A stretch of 6,124 nucleotides of DNA from Betaproteobacteria bacterium (GTDB taxonomy: Bacteria > Pseudomonadota > Gammaproteobacteria > Burkholderiales > SG8-41), in the NCBI GenBank assembly GCA_021414185.1, contig JAIOOZ010000050.1:1-6124 (forward strand), read 5' to 3'. This document shows positions 1 to 5,735 of the stretch, in pieces (the first letter of the stretch is position 1; the number at the start of each line of letters is the position of its first letter). The translations under genes and the position numbers were made by a program. Under the pieces are notes generated by a model. That model made no database searches and was not told the origin of the DNA. It saw nothing but the letters and a program-made list of their open reading frames with translations.

Positions 1-1
1 C

Positions 2-229
2 GATGCATGGTGGGGAATGTTCACCCGGAAGGGAACTCCCGAAAAAACAATCAGGATTCTTCGCGAAGCTATTGTTGCGGACCTGAACAGTCCCGAGATC
101 CGAAAAATTCTCGAAAGTCAGGATGCGATTGGCGTCGGAAGTGCATCCCTAGCATTTGCTGATTTTCTCAAAGCTGAAACAACGAAATGGACAAAGATTG
201 CACAGATTGCTGGGATGACTGCAGATTGA
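2..229 (+). CDS. Bug/TctC-family tripartite tricarboxylate transporter substrate-binding protein, 3' end only
   Basis: This is the last 75 codons of a periplasmic solute-binding protein of the Bug (TctC) family, which captures small organic acids and may hand them to a TctAB-type permease. The reading frame is open to the window's left edge. The visible part begins DAWWGMFTRKGTPEKTI, matching the family's conserved W-x-G-(L/M)-F-x-x-x-G-T-P element. It continues with the expected C-terminal helices: an LNSPEIRKIL stretch, then a 'VGSASLAFADFLKAE' element, ending in a TKWTKIAQIAGMTAD-type tail. The internal ATG at 17 lies within the conserved element, so it is not the true start. The stop TGA is at 227-229, 44 bases before the molybdoenzyme gene on the same strand, which suggests co-transcription. 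Family assignment is firm; the ligand is unknown because the binding half is outside the window. Confidence 0.88.
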   Translation, partial: DAWWGMFTRKGTPEKTIRILREAIVADLNSPEIRKILESQDAIGVGSASLAFADFLKAETTKWTKIAQIAGMTAD

Positions 230-273
230 ATGTATAGCCAAGCGCCAGGTTTTTTTCTAATCGGCATTACGAC

Positions 274-2598
274 GTGAAACTCATTACCTTCCCACGCACT
301 GCGGCTGGACGAGTCCACTCTTCGCACTGGGGCTCGTTTGTCGTTGAGCGCAAAGGTGACGATCTACTTATTCAGCCGAATCCATCAGATCCTGCGCCGT
401 CGTCCCTTCTGCGCAATCTGTCGGGGCTCGCCAGTCATCGCGCCAGAATTGCGCAGCCAATGGTTCGCCGGGGCTGGCTCGAACGTGGTCCTGGCCCAGA
501 CGAGAGACGTGGTCGTGATGATTTCGTGCCAATGGCGTGGGACGAAGCGCTGGACTTGGCAGCGGGCGAACTCAAACGCGTTCGGAGCCGTTTTGGCGCA
601 GAAGCGATATATGGTGGGTCATACGGTTGGTCCAGTGCGGGCCGTTTTCATCATGCGCAGAGCCAAGTACACCGGTTTCTCAACTGCGTCGGGGGATATA
701 CCGCTTCCGTAAATTCTTATAGCGCTGGCGCTTCGCACGTAATCCTCCCGCACGTTTGTGCGCCACTTGCCCAGTTCCGGTCCGCAGTAACGTGGACAGA
801 TGTTGCTGAGCATACTGAATTGATAGTCGCATTCGGCGGTATGGCTGGGCGAAATAGTGCGGTGGGACCGGGGGGCGTAGGTAGGCACGTTGTAGCTGAA
901 ACGCTTGAAGCGGTTCGCCGGCGGGGTGGGCGCTTTGTATTGGTCAGCCCTCTCCGCAACGATTTTCCTGAGGCTCTTACTTCATCGTGGTTGTGTGTCC
1001 GGCCTGCAAGTGATACCGCATTGATGCTGGGAATAGCGCACACGCTGGTGACCGAAGCAATTCACGACAGGGAATTTCTGGATCGCTGCTGTGTTGGTTA
1101 CACCCAGTTTGAGACCTACTTGTTGGGCAAGTCTGATGCTTGTCCAAAGTCAGCTGAATGGGCTTCCCGGATCACTGGAATTGCGGCGGAAGAGATTCAA
1201 AAACTCGCCCGCCACATGGCAGGAAGTAGAACACTGATTACGGTTAGCCATTCTTTACAAAGAGCCCAGTACGGAGAACAGCCGGTTTGGATGGGGTTGG
1301 TCTTGGCGTGCATGTTGGGGCAGATAGGAATTCCCGGCGCGGGATTCGCCTACTCGCTAGGGGCACCGTGCAATGTAGGGAAGCGTCCCCCGGTAGTAGG
1401 ACTCCCGCCTCTTCCGCAGGGGCGAAATGCCGTACGGTCATACATTCCGGTCGCCCGCATTGCCGACATGTTGCTCAGGCCGGGGGAGGAATATGACTAC
1501 AACGGCCAAAGGCTTATCTTCCCCAAGATTCACCTCGTTTATTGGGCAGGCGGGAATCCATTCCATCACCATCAGGATTTGAACCGATTGCGCCAGGCAT
1601 TCGGTCGACCCGACACCATCATCGTTCACGAGCCGTTCTGGACGAGCACAGTCCTTCATGCGGATATCGTTTTCCCATGCACCCTCACTCTTGAGCGCAA
1701 TGACCTTGGCGGGTCATCAGAAGATAACTATGTGACGGCGATGCATCGAGTGCTGGAGCCGTATGCGGAATCCAAAGATGACTTCGAAATTTTCTCGGAA
1801 CTCGCGGATCGTCTCGGCGTTCGAGACCAGTTTACCGAAGGACTATCGGCGGACCAATGGATTCAGAGTCTTTATACAAGCTTGTTCAAACAGCTCTCTA
1901 GTCCCGGGTGCATGCCGCCAACATTTGACGAGTTCTGGAATGCGGGAGAGTTGGAGCTTCCTACCCATGATGGTTTCGCTAAACAACTAATGCAGTTTCG
2001 CGTGGACCCCACCAGCGCAGCCCTCAAGACGCCAAGTGGAAAGCTGGAGATTTCGTCAGAAACGATCCGTGGATTCAGCTATCCGGATTGCCCGGGTCAC
2101 CCCGCTTGGCTAGAGCCTGACGAGTGGTTGGGTTCGCCGCTGGCTACGCGCTTCGCGCTTCAGCTCATTGCAAACCAGCCTGGCCCCCGTCTGCATAGCC
2201 AACTTGACTTCGGAAAAAATAGCATCGAATCGAAGATCGACGGCCGAGAAGTCATGCGGATTCATCCTTCGGCAGCGGTGGCGCGTAGGATTTCGGATGG
2301 AGACCTCGTAAAAGTCTTCAACGATCGTGGAGCATTCCTTGCGGTCGCGCGGTTTTGTGAAGCTATGCACGTTGCCGTGGTCCAAGTCGCAACGGGGGCT
2401 TGGTATGACCCGGTCGATATTCCAGGAAGCGGCGATAGAATTTGTGTAAATGGCAATCCTAATACGGTTACCCGTGATGTTGGCACGTCACGCCTGGCAC
2501 AAGGGTGCACTGGGCAATTGTGCTTGGTTGAGGTCGAGAGGTTTCAAGGCGTGCCTCCGCGTGGCAGAGGATATGAGCGCCCGCAATCAAATGACTGA
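274..2598 (+). CDS. Molybdopterin oxidoreductase, biotin sulfoxide reductase/TMAO reductase-like (DMSO reductase family)
   Basis: A 774-residue molybdenum enzyme of the DMSO reductase family, closest in layout to E. coli BisC (about 777 aa). Family members reduce S- or N-oxides at a bis-molybdopterin guanine dinucleotide centre. Visible signatures: SSHWG (16-20) near the N terminus; GGSYGW (114-119), whose Tyr117 and Trp119 correspond to active-site residues of Rhodobacter DMSO reductase; SYSAGA (149-154), where Ser151 is the likely Mo ligand; DTALMLGIAHTLV (247-259); YWAGGNPFHHHQD (423-435); ADIVFPCTLTLERNDL (463-478); KTPSGKLEI (585-593); YPDCPGHPAWLEPDEW (603-618); and the C-terminal dinucleotide-binding domain with LHSQLDFG (640-647) and HPSAAVARRISDGD (664-677). 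There is no N-terminal Cys cluster and no twin-arginine signal, so it is probably cytoplasmic and lacks an Fe-S centre, as in BisC. The GTG at 274 is chosen because it puts HWG at the expected distance from the N terminus; the only in-frame ATGs are far downstream. No clear Shine-Dalgarno precedes it. The true substrate is uncertain. Confidence 0.92.
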   Translation: MKLITFPRTAAGRVHSSHWGSFVVERKGDDLLIQPNPSDPAPSSLLRNLSGLASHRARIAQPMVRRGWLERGPGPDERRGRDDFVPMAWDEALDLAAGELKRVRSRFGAEAIYGGSYGWSSAGRFHHAQSQVHRFLNCVGGYTASVNSYSAGASHVILPHVCAPLAQFRSAVTWTDVAEHTELIVAFGGMAGRNSAVGPGGVGRHVVAETLEAVRRRGGRFVLVSPLRNDFPEALTSSWLCVRPASDTALMLGIAHTLVTEAIHDREFLDRCCVGYTQFETYLLGKSDACPKSAEWASRITGIAAEEIQKLARHMAGSRTLITVSHSLQRAQYGEQPVWMGLVLACMLGQIGIPGAGFAYSLGAPCNVGKRPPVVGLPPLPQGRNAVRSYIPVARIADMLLRPGEEYDYNGQRLIFPKIHLVYWAGGNPFHHHQDLNRLRQAFGRPDTIIVHEPFWTSTVLHADIVFPCTLTLERNDLGGSSEDNYVTAMHRVLEPYAESKDDFEIFSELADRLGVRDQFTEGLSADQWIQSLYTSLFKQLSSPGCMPPTFDEFWNAGELELPTHDGFAKQLMQFRVDPTSAALKTPSGKLEISSETIRGFSYPDCPGHPAWLEPDEWLGSPLATRFALQLIANQPGPRLHSQLDFGKNSIESKIDGREVMRIHPSAAVARRISDGDLVKVFNDRGAFLAVARFCEAMHVAVVQVATGAWYDPVDIPGSGDRICVNGNPNTVTRDVGTSRLAQGCTGQLCLVEVERFQGVPPRGRGYERPQSND

Positions 2599-2634
2599 GA
2601 GCCAATACCTTTACGATCGAGAAATAATCTGGAT

Positions 2635-2639
2635 AGGGA
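2635..2639 (+). promoter_or_regulatory. Ribosome binding site of the crotonase gene
   Basis: The purine-rich AGGGA lies 7 bases before the ATG at 2647. It supports that start over any in-frame alternative and indicates independent initiation rather than stop-start coupling to the upstream molybdoenzyme gene, which ends 48 bases earlier. Confidence 0.6.
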
Positions 2640-2646
2640 ATCGAAA

Positions 2647-3474
2647 ATGAAAAAGTTAGCCGCAGGGAAGGACATTGTTCTGGCCGAGAAGATCGACTCG
2701 ACAATGGTGATCACATTCAATCGTCCGGACGCAAGAAATGCGATGAGCGCGGCGCTATATACGCGTTGTATTGCGCTTTTGGCTAAGGCATATGCAGACC
2801 CGTCGGTGCGATGCGTAGTTCTTACTGGTGCCGGGACCTGCTTCTCGGGCGGCCGCGATTTGAAGGAGAGGAATGTCAATCGGCAATCTGCCGCAGACTA
2901 TCTTGAACACACGCTGTTTAGCGAAGAAGGGCCTGCGCACTTCTATAGCTACTTGACCCAGTACCGAAAGCCGATCATCACTGCGATCAACGGGCCGGCG
3001 GTCGCGGGCGGATGCATCGTAGCGGCGTTAGGGGATATTTCCATTGCTTCAGACCGTGCGTTTTTTGCTCTCCCTGAGATCAACCGCGGCATTCCGCCAC
3101 CGGGAGGGGTAATGGTTTTTCCAAAGCTTATGAGTCGCTGCAAAGGTGTCTATCTGTTGCTTACCGGCGAACAATTCAGTGCGCAGGAGGCGGAGCGCAT
3201 TGGAATGATTACCCGTGTTGTGCCACATCGAAAACTAATGACTGAGGCGCTGGCTGTTGCGAGGAACATCGGCGGGAAGAGCCCAGTTGCCGTGCGTTTA
3301 CTCAAGACAGCGATTCTCGCAAGTCAGTGGGGCGACGATCTGCGCATGAATATTGGTCGTGAGGCAGTGCGTGCGATCGGGGATGTAACAAGAGACCGCA
3401 TCGAGGGAATTCAGGCTTTTGCTGAACATAAGAATCCCTCTAAATCCAAGAGACGGCGACGCACACGGGCGTGA
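2647..3474 (+). CDS. Crotonase-superfamily protein (enoyl-CoA hydratase/isomerase-like)
   Basis: A 275-residue soluble protein of the crotonase superfamily, which acts on acyl-CoA thioesters by stabilising an enolate in an oxyanion hole. Visible features: FNRPDARNAMS (24-34); the CoA-binding and first oxyanion segment CFSGGRDL (65-72); the second oxyanion segment INGPAVAGGC (114-123); D130 and the IASDRAFFALPEINRGIPPPGG stretch (133-154); and a C-terminal helix region rich in Arg. Glu144, in PEINRGIPP, matches Glu164 of rat mitochondrial enoyl-CoA hydratase. The position of its other catalytic Glu (GGCE in the rat enzyme) is Ile124 here, so ordinary hydratase activity is doubtful. The PEINRGIPP block resembles hydroxycinnamoyl-CoA hydratase-lyase (SEINWGIPPG), which also has only the second Glu. 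The tail (263-275) is strongly basic, with seven Lys/Arg in 13 residues. The gene sits between the molybdoenzyme and a Bug-family gene, so a role in organic acid breakdown is likely but the reaction is unresolved. Confidence 0.9.
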   Translation: MKKLAAGKDIVLAEKIDSTMVITFNRPDARNAMSAALYTRCIALLAKAYADPSVRCVVLTGAGTCFSGGRDLKERNVNRQSAADYLEHTLFSEEGPAHFYSYLTQYRKPIITAINGPAVAGGCIVAALGDISIASDRAFFALPEINRGIPPPGGVMVFPKLMSRCKGVYLLLTGEQFSAQEAERIGMITRVVPHRKLMTEALAVARNIGGKSPVAVRLLKTAILASQWGDDLRMNIGREAVRAIGDVTRDRIEGIQAFAEHKNPSKSKRRRRTRA

Positions 3475-3507
3475 TTGAGTAACGACATTATCAAAATGGA
3501 TCTGATG

Positions 3508-3515
3508 GGGGGGAG
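3508..3515 (+). promoter_or_regulatory. Shine-Dalgarno supporting the ATG at 3523
   Basis: GGGGGGAG ends 7 bases before the ATG at 3523, an ideal spacing. A second candidate, GGAGG at 3538-3542, lies 10 bases before another in-frame ATG at 3553. The sequence alone does not settle which is used; both yield an exported protein. Confidence 0.5.
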
Positions 3516-3522
3516 ACTTTCA

Positions 3523-4551
3523 ATGCGCAAATTTGTTGGAGGCAGAGCGCCAATGAAGACGGCCTTGCAGGGCATCATTCTGGCGACGAAAGTTTTTGTA
3601 TTTAGTGTCGTATATATTGGAATGGCATCAGGCGCAGATGATTGGCGCCCAGCCAGAAACGTTGAAATTGTCGCAGGCTCAAGTCCCGGCGGAGCGTTAG
3701 ATCGGACAGCAAGAGAGGTTCAGAGCGCTATTCAGAGTCAGAAGCTCGTTGAGAATCCGGTCGTTGTTATTAATCGCCCGGGGGCCGGCAGCGCGATAGC
3801 CTGGGATTACGTTAGTCGGCGGACAGGCGACGGAAGTGTCCTGGGAGTTACTGTTCTTGGTTTATTGACCAATCGTATAACGGGTGCCAGCGCACTTTCG
3901 TTTCAAGATTTGACGCCGATCGCAGTACTTTCGAGCGAATACGTTGTATTTGCCGTGCCTTCAACGTCGAGCATTGGATCCGGAAAGGATCTCATCACGG
4001 TCCTTCGAAAGGACCCCGCAAAGCTGAACATAGGGATTGCGACTGCATTAGGCGGGGCCAGCCACATAGCTGTTGCGCAGTCGATGAAGGCGGCCGGGGT
4101 CGATATCGAAAAATTGGCATTCATAGTCTACCCGTCATCATCTGACGCAGTAACTGCGTTGCTCGGAAAACATATTGACATGGTGGCAGCGAGCGCCGGT
4201 AATTTTCTGCCAGCAATGCAGACAGACAGGATTCGCACACTCGCGGTAACCTCGCCACAACGCCTTCCGGGTCTGTTTAAGAACACGCCGACTTGGAGGG
4301 AGCAGGGTGTGAATATTGTGTTTGCAAGTTGGCGTGGAATAGCGGGTCCAAAAGACATGCCCCGGGAGAGCGTGAAATATTGGGACGACATTTTCAGAAA
4401 AATCGTTGCGAGCGACGATTGGAAGCGTAGCCTTGAGAGGAATCACGAGCAAGACAACTATATGGCGAGCGATGAAGCGCGAAGGTTCTTGTCAGAACAG
4501 GACAGGGAGCTGACGTCGGTACTGGTGCAGTTGGGGTTGGCCAAGAAATGA
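3523..4551 (+). CDS. Bug/TctC-family substrate-binding protein (periplasmic)
   Basis: A periplasmic solute-binding protein of the tripartite tricarboxylate transporter (Bug/TctC) family, 342 residues from this start or 332 from the ATG at 3553. The frame is open back to a TTG at 3475, but no ribosome site supports that. The N terminus is a signal peptide: a short basic part, a hydrophobic core (about residues 17-34) and a likely signal peptidase I site after ASGA, before DDWRPARNVEIV. Mature landmarks: the ligand-loop motif AGSSPGGALD (51-60), VVINRPGAGSAIAWDYV (81-97), ALGGASHIAVAQSMKAAGVD (175-194), the LLGKHIDMV segment (213-221), RIRTLAVTSPQRLPGL (236-251) and PTWREQGV (256-263). The SPGGALD form and the sparse match to the usual FAAGG/PYKG motifs place it in a divergent branch compared with the - strand paralogue. 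It is probably the last gene of the operon with the crotonase and molybdoenzyme. No permease gene is visible nearby, and the ligand is unknown. Confidence 0.9.
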   Translation: MRKFVGGRAPMKTALQGIILATKVFVFSVVYIGMASGADDWRPARNVEIVAGSSPGGALDRTAREVQSAIQSQKLVENPVVVINRPGAGSAIAWDYVSRRTGDGSVLGVTVLGLLTNRITGASALSFQDLTPIAVLSSEYVVFAVPSTSSIGSGKDLITVLRKDPAKLNIGIATALGGASHIAVAQSMKAAGVDIEKLAFIVYPSSSDAVTALLGKHIDMVAASAGNFLPAMQTDRIRTLAVTSPQRLPGLFKNTPTWREQGVNIVFASWRGIAGPKDMPRESVKYWDDIFRKIVASDDWKRSLERNHEQDNYMASDEARRFLSEQDRELTSVLVQLGLAKK

Positions 4552-4567
4552 TTAAGTGGGGTGAGGC

Positions 4568-5545
4568 TTACTCTATCTTGGTACCAGAATCCTTGACGGC
4601 TTTGGTGTAGCGCACGATTTCCGCACGCATGTAAGTTGCCAGTTCTTCGGGCGTGCTCGTAATCGGCGTGCCGCCATTGGCGCGCATTTTTTCGTTGAAG
4701 TCGGCGGAAGTGGCGATGCGGACTATCTCGCTGTTGAGGCGCTGCACGATCGCCGCCGGCGTGCCGGCAGGCGCCAGTATCGCCGACCATGACACTGCCT
4801 GCAGGTCGGGACCTCCCGCTTCCTTGACGGTCGGAATTTCGGGCACCAGGGGCGAACGTTTGCCTGCGGTGACCGCGAGCGCGCGCAGCCGGCCTGCTTT
4901 AATGTAGGGAAAGCACGTGATGAAATCGCCGAACATCAGGTCGACCTGGCCGGCGATCAGATCGATAGCCGCGGGTGCTGCGCCTTTGTACGGAATGTGC
5001 GTAAAGTTTACCTTCGCTTCGCTCTTGAACATCTCGGCGACCAGGTGGGCGGGGCTGCCGGGACCGGCGGATGCATAGTTGATTTTGCCGGGCTGCGTTT
5101 TGGCGAGGGCAATCAATTCGCGCACGTTGGTCACCGGCAGCGACGGATGCACGACGACAATCAGGGTGCCGGTATTGATCAGCGAGATCGGCGCGAAATC
5201 CTTGATCGCGTCGTACGGCAGTTTGGCGTGCAGCGCGGGGTTGATGCCGAGGGTTGCGGTATTGCCCTGGTAAATCGTATACCCGTCCGGTGCTGCTTTG
5301 GCAGCTGCCTCCGTGCCGATGATGCCGGCGGCGCCGGCGCGGTTTTCGACGACGATTTGCTGTCCGAACGCTTCGCCCAGCTTGACGGCGAGCGTGCGGC
5401 CTATGATGTCCGCGCCGCCTCCCGCGGGCCACGGCACGATCAGGCGTATGGGTTTGACGGGATAAGTTTGGGCAAGGGCTGCAGTTGACGCGAGATTGCC
5501 GCCAACGGCGAGCAGCAACAACGCAGGCGCGATTCGTGAATACAT
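4568..5545 (-). CDS. Bug/TctC-family substrate-binding protein (periplasmic)
   Basis: A 325-residue periplasmic binding protein of the Bug family with near-textbook motifs. The ATG at 5545 is preferred because it gives a clean signal peptide (MYSRIAPALLLLAVGG start, cleavage after STAALA before QTYP, residues 20-29) and standard family length. GGAG lies 4 bases upstream of it. The frame extends to a TTG at 5629 that would bury the signal peptide. Landmarks: KPIRLIVPWPAGGGADIIGR (31-50), VVENRAGAAGIIG (65-77), APDGYTI (85-91), INYASAGPGSPAHLVAEMF (155-173), HIPYKGAAPAAIDLIAGQVD (183-202), IKAGRLRALAVT (215-226), EIPTVKEAG (236-244) and a C-terminal ILAPAGTP (256-263). Members bind dicarboxylates, aromatic acids, nicotinate or similar ligands; which one cannot be told. 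It diverges from the gamma-glutamyltransferase-like gene across a shared intergenic region and converges on the + strand operon with a 16-base gap. Its base composition is clearly more GC-rich than that of the + strand genes to its left. Confidence 0.95.
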   Translation of the reverse strand: MYSRIAPALLLLAVGGNLASTAALAQTYPVKPIRLIVPWPAGGGADIIGRTLAVKLGEAFGQQIVVENRAGAAGIIGTEAAAKAAPDGYTIYQGNTATLGINPALHAKLPYDAIKDFAPISLINTGTLIVVVHPSLPVTNVRELIALAKTQPGKINYASAGPGSPAHLVAEMFKSEAKVNFTHIPYKGAAPAAIDLIAGQVDLMFGDFITCFPYIKAGRLRALAVTAGKRSPLVPEIPTVKEAGGPDLQAVSWSAILAPAGTPAAIVQRLNSEIVRIATSADFNEKMRANGGTPITSTPEELATYMRAEIVRYTKAVKDSGTKIE

Positions 5546-5600
5546 GGGGCTCCGGGTGACAGGGATGAAATGCACGGCGCGCGGGGAACTACTGTCTCTG

Positions 5601-5629
5601 ATGGTATCAAGCGGCGACAATTCGAACAA
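5601..5629 (-). promoter_or_regulatory. Possible sigma70-type promoter for the - strand Bug gene
   Basis: On the - strand, TTGTTC (5624-5629) and TACCAT (5601-5606) are separated by exactly 17 bases and would give a 5' leader of roughly 50 bases before the ATG at 5545. Both hexamers are imperfect (3/6 and 4/6 to consensus), so this is a weak candidate only. Confidence 0.2.
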
Positions 5630-5675
5630 CCGGATGCCGACAAGCGGTAAAATAATCGCATCCCCGCTTTACTCT

Positions 5676-5696
5676 GCCAGGTGCTGTTGGCCTGGC
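5676..5696. repeat. Inverted repeat GCCAGG-N9-CCTGGC in the divergent intergenic region
   Basis: Perfect 6-base arms (5676-5681 and 5691-5696) flank a 9-base centre. The element directly abuts the 12-base palindrome at 5697-5708, so both could belong to one regulator-binding region. No T-run follows on the + strand, which argues against an intrinsic terminator. Confidence 0.45.
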
Positions 5697-5708
5697 TGAA
5701 ATATTTCA
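5697..5708. promoter_or_regulatory. Perfect palindrome TGAAATATTTCA, candidate operator
   Basis: A 12-base perfect dyad ending 27 bases before the ATG of the gamma-glutamyltransferase-like gene, in an AT-rich island within GC-rich surroundings. The TGAAA...TTTCA form resembles dimeric operators such as those described for some IclR/KdgR-type repressors, but no regulator gene is in view. Its position between start codon and likely promoter would suit repression of the + strand gene. Confidence 0.4.
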
Positions 5709-5722
5709 ACTGCAATCAGCGT

Positions 5723-5727
5723 AAGGA
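5723..5727 (+). promoter_or_regulatory. Ribosome binding site of the gamma-glutamyltransferase-like gene
   Basis: AAGGA lies 8 bases before the ATG at 5736, a good match in sequence and spacing. It fixes the start of a gene that is cut off by the window end. Confidence 0.65.
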
Positions 5728-5735
5728 CAATTCGC

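Noticed and set aside
249..257. Run of seven T after GCCAGG between the first Bug gene and the molybdoenzyme, possible intrinsic terminator
   Set aside because: No stem with complementary arms can be drawn immediately upstream of the T-run, so it does not look like a Rho-independent terminator.
338..712. 124-codon + strand open frame overlapping the start of the molybdoenzyme
   Set aside because: It is out of frame with conserved motifs of the molybdoenzyme and shows no family resemblance or ribosome site.
4552..4575. Short TAAG/CTTA dyad between the convergent genes as a bidirectional terminator
   Set aside because: A 4-base AT-rich stem without flanking T-runs is too weak to support a terminator call.
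4899..5432. 177-codon - strand open frame rich in Arg inside the third Bug gene
   Set aside because: Its composition (long Arg/Gln/His runs) is that of a frame-shifted shadow of a GC-rich gene; the Bug frame has full family motifs.
4997..5488. 163-codon + strand open frame antisense to the third Bug gene
   Set aside because: It has no recognisable domain and is fully contained opposite a well-supported gene; antisense open frames are expected at this GC content.
5546..5629. N-terminal extension of the - strand Bug protein from a TTG start at 5629
   Set aside because: It would place 28 polar residues before a typical signal peptide; the ATG at 5545 has a nearby GGAG and gives the standard length.
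5616..5734. Nine-base direct repeat GACAATTCG at 5616-5624 and 5726-5734
   Set aside because: The second copy overlaps the ribosome-site region of the GGT-like gene, and a single 9-base match in this space can arise by chance; there are no further copies.
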